Positions 32,865 through 43,060 of a stretch of 64,000 nt of DNA are shown piece after piece. Origin of the DNA: Leucobacter sp. L43 (GTDB lineage Bacteria; Actinomycetota; Actinomycetes; Actinomycetales; Microbacteriaceae); assembly GCF_016597785.1 (NCBI RefSeq), contig NZ_JAENJG010000001.1:310001-374000 (forward strand), in the 5' to 3' direction. The notes below the pieces were generated by a model. The model did not search any database. It was not told where the DNA came from and was given only the letters and a program-made list of their open reading frames with translations. Numbering within the stretch: the stretch's first letter is position 1; the number at the start of each line of letters is the position of its first letter. Position numbers and translations under genes: made by a program.

Positions 32865-33623
32865 ATGGCTTCTGCGCGTACTCGACTCTGGTCCATCAGT
32901 GCTGCGGCACTCGTTCTCGGGCTGAGCGCCTGCTCCTCAGGAGCCCCGTCATCGAGCGAACAGCCCGCAGATGGCGGGGTCGATCCGATCGAGATCGTGT
33001 CGCAGCCTGAAACAGTCGGTGAGCCGATCAGCCTCGACCTGCCTCTCGACGACTCGGGAGCGTTCGCGTTCGATCAGTGGCCGTCGGCATGCGCATTCGC
33101 TGACGAGACGACGCTCTCGGCGATCTTCCCGCAATCCGATGAGATCGCGCAGTCAGGCACCGATCGGTCGCTGTCGATCCTGCAGGTCGGTGCGGCGGGC
33201 ACGCGGGAGGTCACCGTACCCGAGGCCGACTGCACCACAAAGGTCGGCTTCCCCGTGGACGAGCTCAGGGCTTCCGACCAGAGCGTCGTGTTCTTGCTCA
33301 CCACGAGTGTCGAGGCGGCTGGCGATGCCGAATTCGTGGAGCGGAACGCGACCCCGAAGAGCGGTGACGAGGTGCAGGTCGGTGACGCGACCTGCGTCGT
33401 AGCTCCGAGCGGGCTCCGGTACGACTGCGCAACGCCGCAGATCGCATTCAGCGTGACGCTCGACGCGCGCCCGTACGGGCAATACTTCGGTGAGAGCGAG
33501 AGCAGCTACGTGGTCGACGGCGAGGAGCAGGTGTACTCCGACGACGTGGATGCGTTCCTCACCATGGCTGAGGAGAAGATCCTGCTGCCAGTGGTGACGG
33601 CGAACGTCGACCGGCTGGCCTGA
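32865..33623 (+). CDS. Putative lipoprotein
   Basis: 252 aa. Signal peptide with charged start and lipobox LSAC (Cys23, followed by SS), so it is anchored to the outer face of the membrane. The mature part has several Cys pairs, an Asp/Glu-rich character and a DUF3558-like look (SACAFADETTL; DATCVVAPSGLRYDC). No catalytic motif is evident. Confidence 0.82.
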   Translation: MASARTRLWSISAAALVLGLSACSSGAPSSSEQPADGGVDPIEIVSQPETVGEPISLDLPLDDSGAFAFDQWPSACAFADETTLSAIFPQSDEIAQSGTDRSLSILQVGAAGTREVTVPEADCTTKVGFPVDELRASDQSVVFLLTTSVEAAGDAEFVERNATPKSGDEVQVGDATCVVAPSGLRYDCATPQIAFSVTLDARPYGQYFGESESSYVVDGEEQVYSDDVDAFLTMAEEKILLPVVTANVDRLA

Positions 33624-33711
33624 TCGGGACCTCGCACCGTTCCGCATCGCGGTTTCGCCGGACGGGCACCCCCAGCCGGACGATGATTGCAGTGCGCGAG
33701 AGGAAGATGCC

Positions 33712-34308
33712 GTGAAGATCACCGTGAGTCTCCAAGTCACGCTCGACGGCGTCGCGCAGGCGAATGGCGGGAACAACGAAGTTGTAGATCCTGGTTTCAC
33801 GCGCGGCGGCTGGGCGCTCCCGCTCGGTGATGCAGAGAGCACGCGATCCATTCTCGAGACATGGAGACGTCCCGACGCGTTCCTCCTGGGCCGCAAGACA
33901 TTCGACATGTTTTCGGCTTACTGGGGTGTACGCGCGGACGACGGCGGATTCGGTGAGGCGATCTGCTCGACGCCCAAGTACGTCGCCTCGAACACGCTGG
34001 TCGACCCCGGCTGGGGGCACACGACCGTCATCTCTGGCGATGTCGTCGCACAGTTGCGCGAGATGAAGGCCCAGCAGAGCGGAGAACTGCTCGTGGTCGG
34101 CAGCGTGCAACTCGCTCGTCACTTGCTCGAGAGCAAGCTCGTGGATGAGCTGAATCTGGTTCAGTTTCCCGTCATCGTCGGCGAGGGCGAGCGCCTGTTC
34201 CCACACGACGGATCCGACTTCGGACTCGAACTGCTCGAGGCCCAGGTGTTCGGCACCGGAGTCATCGAGCTGACATACCGCGTGCTGGGCCCGCCCGAGT
34301 ACGCCTGA
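33712..34308 (+). CDS. Dihydrofolate reductase-like protein (RibD C-terminal domain family)
   Basis: 198 aa from GTG 33712. Starts MKITVSLQVTLDGVAQANGG; the NADPH-binding loop DAFLLGRKTFDMFSAYW and the GELLVVGSVQLARHLL segment are typical of the RibD_C/DfrA-like fold. Substrate unknown: these proteins are stand-alone members, not the antifolate target. Confidence 0.85.
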   Translation: MKITVSLQVTLDGVAQANGGNNEVVDPGFTRGGWALPLGDAESTRSILETWRRPDAFLLGRKTFDMFSAYWGVRADDGGFGEAICSTPKYVASNTLVDPGWGHTTVISGDVVAQLREMKAQQSGELLVVGSVQLARHLLESKLVDELNLVQFPVIVGEGERLFPHDGSDFGLELLEAQVFGTGVIELTYRVLGPPEYA

Positions 34309-34376
34309 GCGGAGCTTCCAGCGAGGAGCAGTGCCGGATCGCCAGGGTCAGTCATTCGAAGCGGGCCGGCCGCCCG

Positions 34377-34400
34377 TCTCACACCGAGAATGATGTGAGA
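34377..34400. terminator. Hairpin between convergent genes
   Basis: TCTCACA and TGTGAGA form a 7-bp stem around a ten-base loop, between the ends of the plus-strand 34308 and minus-strand 34469 genes. Confidence 0.45.
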
Positions 34401-34468
34401 GGCCGACCGACCGAACTGCATCGACGCGATAGCCATGGAACACGTCACATGGCGCGCGAGGGTGGATG

Positions 34469-34966
34469 TCAGCTGGAAACGACTGGCACCCGTTGTGCTG
34501 AGCGTGCTCGCGCCACCGCTTCGGACGGAATCACCAGCGTCGGAATCGTGGCGTGGTGGAGCACATTCGACGAGGTGCTGCCGAGGACAGTGGCTGAGAA
34601 ACCGCGCAGTCCGCGAGAACCGATGACGATGAGGTCCGAATCGAGCCTGCCGGCCGCGTCGAGGATGGCTTCATAGGCACTCGCGACGGTGGAGGACACG
34701 AGCGGCTCGGCGAGCAGTCCCCGTGCCACGGCGAGCTCAGCGCCTTCCGCAGCGATCGTCTCGGAGGCGTCGAGTGCCGCCCGATCGAGTGCGTCGAGCG
34801 TCTCCAGGGCTGTGTGACCTTGGAGGTGCGCGGCGAAGCTCTCCATCGGCTGGCGTGCATGCAGCACGACCGCTTCACTGCCGGGGAACATCGTGGAGAC
34901 GGATTCGACGGCGTACTTCGCATTGGGTGAGCCGTCGTAGGCGATCAGGAGTCGTGGTCTGGTCAT
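34469..34966 (-). CDS. Universal stress protein (UspA family)
   Basis: 165 aa, one Usp domain. LLIAYDGSPNAKYAVE at the start and the ATP-binding loop VIGSRGLRGFSATVLGSTSSNVL near the end are visible. ATP-binding stress proteins of this family act in survival under stress. It lies 44 bp after the MFS gene on the same strand, so it may be cotranscribed and part of the copper-responsive set. Confidence 0.9.
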   Translation of the reverse strand: MTRPRLLIAYDGSPNAKYAVESVSTMFPGSEAVVLHARQPMESFAAHLQGHTALETLDALDRAALDASETIAAEGAELAVARGLLAEPLVSSTVASAYEAILDAAGRLDSDLIVIGSRGLRGFSATVLGSTSSNVLHHATIPTLVIPSEAVARARSAQRVPVVSS

Positions 34967-35010
34967 GGAGCTCTTCTCTCATTCGGTGGTCGGATACAGG
35001 CGCAACTGCG

Positions 35011-36432
35011 TTATGAAACCGGCAGAGCACGGGCGGGGCGCTTGGTGCGGAAGAAGCTCGAAACGAGGATCGCACCGGCGAGGGCGATGATCCCGGCCGC
35101 GATGAATGCCGCCGAGTAGCCCTGAGTGAGCGCTTCCGGGTCCCCGATCTGACCAGCGCCGAACCCCGCAGCGACGGCAGACACCGCGGCGAGGCCGATC
35201 GCCGAACCGACCTGGTAGCTCGTGTTCACAATGCCGGATGCGAGACCGCCTTCTTCAGGCGGGGCTGCGGAGATCGCGACTTGCAGCGAGGGAATGAAGG
35301 CGAGCGCTTGCCCGAACGCGACGACGAGCGAGGGTCCGAATGCGTCGACCCAGTAATTTCCGTCGGGTCGGATGAATGCCATCCAGCCGAGCCCCGCGGC
35401 GAGGATGACGAGCCCGAGCACGATGGGCACCTTCGGGCCGACGGCCGCGATGATCCGAGGGGCGATCATGATCATGCCGACCATGATCAGAATGGTCATC
35501 GGCAGAAGGGCGGCGCCAGCCGGGAATGCGGAGAACCCGAGGACCTGCTGCAGGTACAGGTTCAGGAAGAACCACATGGGAACCCATGCCCCTCCGAGCA
35601 GCACCTGAGCGAGGTTCGCGGCGCCCAGATTCGGCGAACGGAAGATCGAGAGCCGCATCAGAGGTTCACGCTTCACACGCTGGAGGATGATGAACGTCCC
35701 GATCAGGATCACGCCGATCCCGATCGCCACCCACGTCTCCATGGATGCCCAGCCAGCGACTTCAGCGCGCACAATGCCGTAGACCAGCGCGGCAAGTCCC
35801 AGGGTCACGGTGAGCGCACCCAGAACGTCTACCGATCCGCGAGCGTCGAGCTTTCCGCCGGGAAGCACCTTCCACATGACCAGCAGGACGAGCGCAGCTA
35901 TGGGCACGTTGATGAGGAATACCCACGGCCAGGAGGCGAATTCCGTGATCACGCCTCCCAGAAATACCCCTGCAGTGCCTCCGGCAGGAGCCGCTGCACC
36001 GTAGAACGCCATTGCCTTCGTGAGATCTTTCGGGTTCGACCCGAACAGCATCATCAACAGTGTGAGGGCGGCTGGCGCGATGAGCGCAGATCCGGCGCCT
36101 TGGAGAACCCGGCCGATGAGCTCGACGGGCACATTGCCTGCGAGGCCTGCGACGAGGGATCCGATGGCGAGGATCACCCAGCCGATCGCGAAGATCCGGC
36201 GGGGGCCGAAGAGATCGGACAGCCGACCGCCGAGCAGCAGGAGACCGCCGAGTGCGATCACGTATGCGTTGAAGACCCAGGAAAGATTGTTCGGGCTGAA
36301 TCCCAGTTCGATCTGCATTCGCGGCAGGGCAACGCCGATGATCGAGGCATCCATGATGACCATGAACTGAGCGAGTGCGATGAGGAAGAGACCCCACCAC
36401 CGGGCCCTGCTGGTCGGAGGTGACGAGGACAT
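35011..36432 (-). CDS. MFS transporter, DHA2 (EmrB/QacA) type, near a CsoR site
   Basis: 473 aa with about 14 membrane segments. Motif D1/A: LVMWK and GRLSDLFGPRRIFAIGWVILA; motif C GAAAPAGGTAGVFLGGVITEF near helix 5. The start ATG at 36432 follows GGAGTACACC. A CsoR-type operator at 36487 is directly upstream, so copper or a related metal probably induces it. DHA2 members export organic cations and siderophore-like or metal-chelate compounds; the substrate is not clear. Confidence 0.88.
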   Translation of the reverse strand: MSSSPPTSRARWWGLFLIALAQFMVIMDASIIGVALPRMQIELGFSPNNLSWVFNAYVIALGGLLLLGGRLSDLFGPRRIFAIGWVILAIGSLVAGLAGNVPVELIGRVLQGAGSALIAPAALTLLMMLFGSNPKDLTKAMAFYGAAAPAGGTAGVFLGGVITEFASWPWVFLINVPIAALVLLVMWKVLPGGKLDARGSVDVLGALTVTLGLAALVYGIVRAEVAGWASMETWVAIGIGVILIGTFIILQRVKREPLMRLSIFRSPNLGAANLAQVLLGGAWVPMWFFLNLYLQQVLGFSAFPAGAALLPMTILIMVGMIMIAPRIIAAVGPKVPIVLGLVILAAGLGWMAFIRPDGNYWVDAFGPSLVVAFGQALAFIPSLQVAISAAPPEEGGLASGIVNTSYQVGSAIGLAAVSAVAAGFGAGQIGDPEALTQGYSAAFIAAGIIALAGAILVSSFFRTKRPARALPVS

Positions 36433-36486
36433 GGTGTACTCCATTCGAGATTGCGTTGGACGTGAGTGTCAAACGTCTCGAACCTA

Positions 36487-36501
36487 TACCCTAGGGGGGT
36501 A
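36487..36501 (-). promoter_or_regulatory. CsoR-type operator ahead of the MFS gene
   Basis: TACCC-TAGGG-GGGTA with five-base arms, the copper-sensing CsoR consensus. It lies 55 bp before the MFS start and 158 bp after the csoR stop. The rest of 36502-36658 contains no visible gene. Confidence 0.7.
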
Positions 36502-36658
36502 GGGTAGCAACCTCGGTGTAGCCAGAAACTTGAGAGTGGCAGATCCACCGAAAACCGGAGCGCGGGACGCACTCCATGGCGATTCCGGGCAGCGAGAAGT
36601 TGCCGGTCGCTCCAGGCAAAGCGGAGCGCGGGATCTCACATCTCGCGGAGCTTCCGCC

Positions 36659-36970
36659 TCAGGAACGAACGAGGCGGTTGATCGCGTCGGTGGCTTCCTT
36701 GATCTTCTCCAGGCCGGCGTCGTCGCTGAGCTTCGCTGCATCGAGGACGCAGTGCTTGAGGTGATCGTCGAGCAGGCCCGTTGCGACTCCTTGCAGGGCA
36801 CGGGTGAGCGCGCTGACCTGCGTGAGGATGTCGATGCAGTACTTCTCCTCATCGATCATCTTCGCGATGCCGCGCGCCTGGCCCTCGATGCGCTTCATGC
36901 GCTGCAGGTACTGATTCTTGTCGTCGATGTACCCGTGGTGACCGGCACTCAGGTCGTTCTCCGATGACAT
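36659..36970 (-). CDS. csoR: CsoR-type copper-sensing repressor
   Basis: 103 aa helical protein. The three Cu(I)-binding residues in this fold are Cys45 (KYCIDILTQ), His70 and Cys74 (HLKHC). MKRIEGQARGIAKMIDEEKYC is the classic first helix. Apo-CsoR represses the copper genes and releases DNA when Cu(I) binds. The ATG at 36970 lies inside the end of copB (22-bp overlap). Candidate target sites are at 36487, 44245 and 44274. Confidence 0.93.
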   Translation of the reverse strand: MSSENDLSAGHHGYIDDKNQYLQRMKRIEGQARGIAKMIDEEKYCIDILTQVSALTRALQGVATGLLDDHLKHCVLDAAKLSDDAGLEKIKEATDAINRLVRS

Positions 36971-39066
36971 GGAACTCCTTCTTCCTGCCGTTCCAGAATG
37001 GAACGTGTACTGGCTGCGGGGGTGAGGTCAGTGCGGCGCAGCAGTTGCGCGTTGAGCGCGACCACGATCGTCGACAGCGACATCAGAATCGCACCCACGG
37101 ACATCGGGAGCACGAAACCGACCGAAGCCAGAATACCGGCCGCCAGCGGCACCGAGAGGAGGTTGTAACCGGCCGCCCACCACAGGTTCTGCTTCATCTT
37201 CCGATACGCAGCCCGGGACAGCCCTATCACTGAGAGCACGGCACGGGGATCGGAGCTTGCGAGGATGACTCCAGCGGATGCGATCGCGACATCGGTCCCC
37301 GCGCCGATGGCGATGCCGACGTCGGCCTGCGCCAGCGCAGGCGCATCGTTCACGCCATCGCCGACCATCGCCACCTTCTTCCCTTCTCGTTGCAACGAGG
37401 AAACTCTGGCCGCCTTGTCCTCGGGTCGCACCCCCGCGAAGACTCGGTCGATGCCGAGCTCGCGCCCGACGTCGGTCGCCACGGCCTCAGCGTCTCCCGT
37501 GATCAGGACGACCTCGATATCGAGCCGATGAAGTGCTTCGACGGCCTCGCGGGACTCCGGTCGGATCTCATCGGCCAGGCGGAGTCCGCCGACCACGACC
37601 CCGTCGCGGAGGACGTGGAGGATGATCGCGCCCTCGGCCCGCCAAGCGTCGGCGTCAGCGACCTCGGGCTGTCCGGTCTCTTCGAGCAGTCGCGGCCCGC
37701 CCACTCGAATCTCGTGGCCCGCGACCATTGCGGTGACGCCCACCGCCGGAGAAGATGCAAAACCGCTCGCCGGGGTCACCGAAAGGTCGCCTTCTTTCGC
37801 CGAAGCCACGATGGCTTTCGCGAGCGGATGCTCACTATCGGCCTCAGCCGACGCTGCGAGCGCAAGGACCTGATCCGCGGTGAGTTCGCCCACCGGCGCC
37901 ACACGGGTGACCGTCGGGTCGCCCTTCGTCAGAGTGCCGGTCTTGTCGAAGAGCACCGCGTCGACCTCGCGCATGGATTCGAGTGCGAGACGATCCTTGA
38001 TGAGCACTCCGCCGCGCGCGGCCCGCTCGGTCGCGATCGACACGACAAGCGGGATCGCCAGCCCGAGCGCGTGCGGGCAGGCGATCACGAGGACCGTGAT
38101 GCTGCGCACGACGGCGGCGTCGGTGTCACCGACCAGTGTCCACACGGCCGCCGTGATGACGGCCGCCCCCAGGGCGAACCAGAACAGCATCGCCGCGGCG
38201 CGGTCAGCTATTCGCTGGGCGCGGGAGGACGAGTTCTGCGCCTCGGAGACGAGACGGTTGATCCCCGCGAGCGCGGTGTCGTCTCCGGTCGCGGTGATCT
38301 CCACGCGCACCCCGGAATCGGTCGCAACCGTGCCCGCAGTCACGAGGTCGCCGACGGTCCGCGTGACCGGTCGCGACTCGCCGGTGATCATGGATTCGTC
38401 CATGTCCGCCCTGCCGTCGACGATACGACCATCAGCGGGCACACTCCCTCCGGGGCGGACGACAACGACGTCGCCGACCTGCAATGCTGCAGGTGCGACG
38501 GTGACCACTTCGTCGCCCTCGACGCGCTCTGCTGCATCGGGGAGCAGAGCAGCCAGGGAGTCGAGTGCTGAGGTGGTCTGCGCGAGGGATCGCATCTCGA
38601 TCCAATGCCCGAGCAGCATGATGACGACCAGCAGTGCGAGCTCCCACCAGAACTCGAGTTCATGATGCACGAGACCGAGCGTCGCCGCCCATGACGCGAA
38701 GAACGCCACGGTGATCGCGAGGGCGATCAGCAGCATCATCCCGGGTGTGCGGCTCTTGAGTTCACTCCATGCCCCAGCGAGGAACGGCCGTCCGCCCCAT
38801 CCGTACATGACGGTGCCGAGCACGGGTGCGATCCACATCGCCCAAGCCGGCACCTCGTAGTCGAGCAGCATCGCGAACATCGGAGAAGCGGCGACAACCG
38901 GTACCGCGATGACGAGATTGATCCAGAACAGATTCCGGAACTGGCTCGCGTGGTCTGCGTGGCCGGCGTGGCCGGCGTGGTCTCCGTGGCCGCCGCGGTG
39001 ATCCACCTGAACGTCGGCGCGGGCAGGGGAACGATCGTGATGCTGGTGCGCATGAGGTTCGGTCAT
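36949..39066 (-). CDS. copB: Copper-translocating P-type ATPase CopB type
   Basis: 705 aa. His-rich N-terminus (MTEPHAHQHHDRS, and GGHGDHAGHAGHADHA), TM motif CPH (ACPHALGLAIP), phosphorylation site DKTGTLTKGD, and the hinge [12 protein letters not shown]. The CPH ion-binding motif and missing HMA domains distinguish it from CopA. CopB transporters are usually exporters of Cu(II) or Cu(I). The start at 39066 is chosen over the longer frame (39165) because the His-rich domain starts there. Confidence 0.94.
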   Translation of the reverse strand: MTEPHAHQHHDRSPARADVQVDHRGGHGDHAGHAGHADHASQFRNLFWINLVIAVPVVAASPMFAMLLDYEVPAWAMWIAPVLGTVMYGWGGRPFLAGAWSELKSRTPGMMLLIALAITVAFFASWAATLGLVHHELEFWWELALLVVIMLLGHWIEMRSLAQTTSALDSLAALLPDAAERVEGDEVVTVAPAALQVGDVVVVRPGGSVPADGRIVDGRADMDESMITGESRPVTRTVGDLVTAGTVATDSGVRVEITATGDDTALAGINRLVSEAQNSSSRAQRIADRAAAMLFWFALGAAVITAAVWTLVGDTDAAVVRSITVLVIACPHALGLAIPLVVSIATERAARGGVLIKDRLALESMREVDAVLFDKTGTLTKGDPTVTRVAPVGELTADQVLALAASAEADSEHPLAKAIVASAKEGDLSVTPASGFASSPAVGVTAMVAGHEIRVGGPRLLEETGQPEVADADAWRAEGAIILHVLRDGVVVGGLRLADEIRPESREAVEALHRLDIEVVLITGDAEAVATDVGRELGIDRVFAGVRPEDKAARVSSLQREGKKVAMVGDGVNDAPALAQADVGIAIGAGTDVAIASAGVILASSDPRAVLSVIGLSRAAYRKMKQNLWWAAGYNLLSVPLAAGILASVGFVLPMSVGAILMSLSTIVVALNAQLLRRTDLTPAASTRSILERQEEGVPCHRRTT

Positions 39067-39109
39067 GATCTGCTCCTTGTTGTGCGAGTAGGCCGGTCTC
39101 GGAAAGATC

Positions 39110-40261
39110 TCAGGCGGGCGAGCCATGGAGTTGACTCCCCCACCGGTACACCGTTCCCACCGCATCGATGCCGGTCACTCCGGTCACCGTACCTCCGGCC
39201 TCGTGCCGGACGACGAACTCGTCGGTGTCCTCGAGATGACTTTCGGCACCGCCGATGTAGCCGACGCCGGAGACCATCCGACCATGGATCATCGCCATGT
39301 AGGGACTGCGCGGCAGATACGAGCCCGGGTCTTCCCCGAGACCGAGTTCGCTCACAGCAGCTTTCGCGGCGTGAGCTCCTTGGGCGGCGGCATCTTCCCA
39401 GTGGTCGATGCGCCGCGGGTCGAACGATTCGTGATGGAGCGTGGCAACACCTCCGGCGGCGTATACACGGTCAGGTTCGGCGCGCAGACGCTCATCGACA
39501 TCGACCCCTGCAGTCCACGGGGCGGGCGCTGCCGCAATGGTGCCCAGTGCCACCAGCAGGAAGTCTGCGACGAGGGGCGTGCCGTCGTCAAGGGTGATGC
39601 CAACCCCGAATTCGCTGAGATCCACGTACTGAACGGTGCGACCGAAATGGGTGTGCACGGTAGCGGCATGATCGGCGGCGATGCGTTCGGCGACGAGGGC
39701 GCCGAAGGCCCCAACGCCGGGTGTGTGACTGCGGGAGATCACCGCCACCTGGTGTCCGGCGGCGTGCAGGAGCGATGCCGCCTCGGCCGCGATCAACCCG
39801 CCGCCGTAGATCGCCACGCGTGCAGGCCGCCCGCCGCGCGTCAGCAGTTCACGGATGCGCACCGCATCTGCCAACGAGTGCATCGTGCTGACCCGGCTCC
39901 CCGTTGAGGTGGTCGCACCTCGCATGACGCCAGCGGGGAGGGTCCGAGGCCTGCTGCCGGTGGCGACGATGAGCGCGTCGTACGGCAGCCGCGCACCAGT
40001 GGTGAGCTGCACCGTCCGGGCAGAGGGATGCACGTCGACGACGGTATCGGCGACGACCTCGACCTGTGGGAGAGGAAGCGCGAAGAGATCCGGAGGCGTC
40101 GGCCCCAGTGCCACGCCGCTGATGAGCATCCGCGTGTAGGGAGCTTCACCCGTTTGCGTCACCAGCGTCACGCGTACGTCGTTCCGGGCGGCGAGGCCGC
40201 GCGCGGCGGCGGCCCCGGCAGCTCCTGCGCCGAGAATGAGAATGTGGGGCGAAGTGGTCAT
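39110..40261 (-). CDS. FAD-dependent pyridine nucleotide-disulphide oxidoreductase-like protein
   Basis: 383 aa with two Rossmann folds: LILGAGAAGAAAARGLAARN at the N-terminus and VAIYGGGLIAAEAASLLHAAG mid-sequence, and a GSRPRTLPAG FAD segment. It resembles NADH oxidases, nitrite-reductase-like and CoA-disulphide reductases. No active-site cysteine pair is seen in the usual place, so it acts through FAD alone. It lies between copA/YHS and copB in the copper island, and may serve metal or thiol redox balance. Confidence 0.75.
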   Translation of the reverse strand: MTTSPHILILGAGAAGAAAARGLAARNDVRVTLVTQTGEAPYTRMLISGVALGPTPPDLFALPLPQVEVVADTVVDVHPSARTVQLTTGARLPYDALIVATGSRPRTLPAGVMRGATTSTGSRVSTMHSLADAVRIRELLTRGGRPARVAIYGGGLIAAEAASLLHAAGHQVAVISRSHTPGVGAFGALVAERIAADHAATVHTHFGRTVQYVDLSEFGVGITLDDGTPLVADFLLVALGTIAAAPAPWTAGVDVDERLRAEPDRVYAAGGVATLHHESFDPRRIDHWEDAAAQGAHAAKAAVSELGLGEDPGSYLPRSPYMAMIHGRMVSGVGYIGGAESHLEDTDEFVVRHEAGGTVTGVTGIDAVGTVYRWGSQLHGSPA

Positions 40262-40422
40262 CTGGGGAGCTCCTGAGCGTCATGCGGAACGGTGCCGGTG
40301 TCATGCGCACGGCGCGCGACGGCATCCGTGGCTTCGGTGATCTTCACGTCGGCGGAGGGCCCCGGCGACGACGGCGACGAGAACGCCGCGACGCCGGTGG
40401 CCGCCCCGCGCGCGGGCGAGAT

Positions 40423-40695
40423 CTATGCCATGTTCGCGGCGAACTTCGCGGGATCCGCGTCGAACGCGGGGCCGCAGCCGGCGCAGCAGAAGTAGTAGCG
40501 CTGACCTTCGAAGTCGCGGAACAAGCCGACGCTCTCGGCGGCCTGCTTGCTGACGGGGCTCCCGACCATGACCGGGCAGGTGGTCAGGTCGTCAGCGCCA
40601 CCGCCGAGAAGGTTGTCGTGGCCGGTGCTCGTCGCGGCCGGGTTCGATGAGCTGGTGCTGCAGCAGCTGGAGGCCGCCTGGGTGTCGTTTGCCAT
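40423..40695 (-). CDS. YHS-domain protein with cysteine-rich N-terminus
   Basis: 90 aa. N-terminus ANDTQAASSCCSTSSSNPAATS is Ser/Cys rich. The YHS domain reads CPVMVGSPVSKQAAESVGLF, FEGQRYYFCCAGCGPAFDAD; the paired cysteines are a metal-binding feature. YHS proteins often accompany heavy-metal ATPases and are thought to bind Cu or Zn. Located between copA and the flavoprotein. A GTG-started 29-codon frame in the 160-bp gap before the flavoprotein is not convincing. Confidence 0.8.
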   Translation of the reverse strand: MANDTQAASSCCSTSSSNPAATSTGHDNLLGGGADDLTTCPVMVGSPVSKQAAESVGLFRDFEGQRYYFCCAGCGPAFDADPAKFAANMA

Positions 40696-40744
40696 GATGG
40701 GTTGTTGCCTTTCGTATGAGTGCCGATTGGAATGGTTCCGGATG

Positions 40745-43012
40745 CTACTGCGCAGTGATGCTTCTGAACCCGCGCAGTCGGAGGCTGTTGCCGACGACGA
40801 AGACGCTGGAGAACGCCATCGCCGCACCGGCGAGCATGGGATTGAGCATGCCCAGGGCTGCGACCGGAATGGCAGCGATGTTGTAGGCGAACGCCCAGAA
40901 CAGGTTCGTCTTGATGGTCGAGAGGGTCTTCCGAGACAGCCGGATCGCATCGACGGCGGCCCGCAGGTCGCCGCGCACGAGGGTGATGTCTGATGCCTCG
41001 ATCGCCACGTCCGTGCCGGTGCCCATCGCCAACCCCAGATCGGCCTGAGCGAGCGCGGGGGCGTCGTTGACGCCGTCACCGACCATCGCCACCGTCCTCC
41101 CCTCCTGCTGCAGCCGGACGATGACGTCGACCTTGTCCTTCGGGAGGACTTCGGCGATGACTTCATCGATGCCGACCTCGGCCGCGATCTGTCGAGCGAC
41201 AGCTTCGTTGTCACCGGTCAGCAGCACCGGGGTCAGGCCGATTTCCTTGAGGCCCCGGATCGCTTCAGCGCTGGTCGGTTTGACCGTGTCTGCGACGACC
41301 ACGATGCCGCGAGGCTGCCCATCCCAGCCGACAGCGACGACCGTCTTGCCCTCGTTCTCCGCGCGCGCCTTCGCCCGCGCAACCCCTGGGGAGAGGTGCT
41401 GCGACCAATCCGCGAGCAGCGACTCGCGTCCGACCACCACCGGAATGCCGTCGACGAGTCCCTGCACCCCCTTCCCCACGACGTTCGTGAAGTCCTGCGG
41501 AGTCGGCAGCGCGCCAACCTCCTGAGTGGCGGCCTTCGCGATCGCCTGCGCGATCGGGTGTTCGGAGGCGTCCTCGAGCGCGCCCGCAAAGCGGAGAAGA
41601 TCCGCACGCTCCACGCCCGGCTCGGTGGCGACGTCGACAAGAGCCATCTTGCCGGTGGTGACGGTACCCGTCTTATCGAGCACTACCGTGTCCACCTTGC
41701 GCGTCGATTCCAGCACCTCCGGGCCCTTGATGAGAATGCCCAGTTGGGCGCCTCGTCCGGTGCCGACCAGCAGCGCGGTCGGGGTCGCGAGGCCGAGCGC
41801 GCACGGGCACGCGATGACGAGGACCGCGACAGCTGCGGTGAACGCGGCGGTGACCGGGAACCCGGCGCCCAACCATGCACCGAGAGCGACAACAGCGATG
41901 ACGATGACGATGGGCACGAACACGCCGGAAATGCGATCGGCGAGGCGCTGAACCTCGGCCTTGCCGGTCTGGGCGTCCTCGACGAGCTTCGCCATCTGCG
42001 CGAGCTGCGTGTCCGACCCGATGCGCGTCGCACGCACGACCAGACGACCGCCGGCATTCACCGTCGCGCCGGTCACCGGGTCGCCCTCGCCGACCTCGAC
42101 CGGTACGGATTCTCCGGTGAGCATGGACGCGTCAACGGCGGAAGTGCCCGAAACGACGATGCCGTCGGTGGCGATCTTCTCCCCCGGGCGAACGACGAAC
42201 GCGTCGCCGACCTGCAGTTCGGAGGTCGGAATCTTCACCTCGGCACCGTCACGCAGCACCGCTACTTCTTTCGCACCAAGTTCCAGCAGGGCACGCAAGG
42301 CCGCCCCTGCTTGGCGCTTGGAGCGCTTCTCGAAGTAACGACCCGCGAGGATGAACATCGTGACACCCGCTCCGACTTCGAGATAGATGTTCGCCGCTCC
42401 GTCGGAGGGCGCGATCGTGAACTCGAACGGATGGGTCATGCCGGGCACACCGGCGGTGCCGAAGAACAGCGCGTACAACGACCACAGGAGCGCGACGGAG
42501 GTGCCCATGGAGATGAGCGTGTCCATTGTGGCGGTCCCGTGTTTGAGGTTCGTCCAGGCCGCCCGATGGAAGGGCCAGGCCGCCCAGATGATGACCGGTG
42601 CAGCCAGCGCGAGCGATGCCCACTGCCAGTAGGTGAACTGCAAAGCGGGAATCATCGCCATCGCGATCACCGGCACCGTCAGCAGGATCGATCCGATGAG
42701 GCGGTGCCGCAGCTGGGTGAGCTCCGTGTCCTCCCCATCCGACGCGGGCTCCGACGCACCCGCCGGTGCGTGCTTCAGCTTGGGCAGAGCGGCCGTGTAG
42801 CCGGTTTTCTCGACCTCAGCGATCAACAATGCCGGGTCGTACCCTTCGGGCACTGAGACTTTGGCCTTTTCCGTGGCGTAGTTGACCGTTGCCTCGACGC
42901 CGTCGAGCTTGTTCAGCTTCTTCTCGATCCGGTTCGCGCAGGAGGCGCAAGTCATCCCCCCGATCTCCAGCTCGAAGCCGGGCCCGCCTGTTGGGGGCGC
43001 TGATGCACTCAT
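40745..43012 (-). CDS. copA: Copper-exporting P-type ATPase CopA
   Basis: 755 aa. One HMA domain with [20 protein letters not shown] (residues about 18-37), eight TM segments, ion-binding CPC ([13 protein letters not shown]), DKTGTVTTG phosphorylation site and [14 protein letters not shown]. It exports Cu(I) from the cytosol. It is preceded by copZ and the anchored protein and followed by the YHS gene. Autoregulated through the CsoR sites ahead of copZ. Confidence 0.96.
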   Translation of the reverse strand: MSASAPPTGGPGFELEIGGMTCASCANRIEKKLNKLDGVEATVNYATEKAKVSVPEGYDPALLIAEVEKTGYTAALPKLKHAPAGASEPASDGEDTELTQLRHRLIGSILLTVPVIAMAMIPALQFTYWQWASLALAAPVIIWAAWPFHRAAWTNLKHGTATMDTLISMGTSVALLWSLYALFFGTAGVPGMTHPFEFTIAPSDGAANIYLEVGAGVTMFILAGRYFEKRSKRQAGAALRALLELGAKEVAVLRDGAEVKIPTSELQVGDAFVVRPGEKIATDGIVVSGTSAVDASMLTGESVPVEVGEGDPVTGATVNAGGRLVVRATRIGSDTQLAQMAKLVEDAQTGKAEVQRLADRISGVFVPIVIVIAVVALGAWLGAGFPVTAAFTAAVAVLVIACPCALGLATPTALLVGTGRGAQLGILIKGPEVLESTRKVDTVVLDKTGTVTTGKMALVDVATEPGVERADLLRFAGALEDASEHPIAQAIAKAATQEVGALPTPQDFTNVVGKGVQGLVDGIPVVVGRESLLADWSQHLSPGVARAKARAENEGKTVVAVGWDGQPRGIVVVADTVKPTSAEAIRGLKEIGLTPVLLTGDNEAVARQIAAEVGIDEVIAEVLPKDKVDVIVRLQQEGRTVAMVGDGVNDAPALAQADLGLAMGTGTDVAIEASDITLVRGDLRAAVDAIRLSRKTLSTIKTNLFWAFAYNIAAIPVAALGMLNPMLAGAAMAFSSVFVVGNSLRLRGFRSITAQ

Positions 43013-43060
43013 CGTCTTCCTTCCTTGAGCATTGTCGTCGCGGTGGCCGTACCCAACGGG

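Noticed and set aside
35281-36423. 380-codon plus-strand frame opposite the MFS gene
   Set aside because: The minus strand encodes a full-length transporter with clear motifs; the plus-strand frame is a charged low-complexity shadow.
37390-42856. Long plus-strand frames opposite copB and copA
   Set aside because: They are antisense to P-type ATPases with complete motifs; composition is Arg/Asp-rich shadow sequence.
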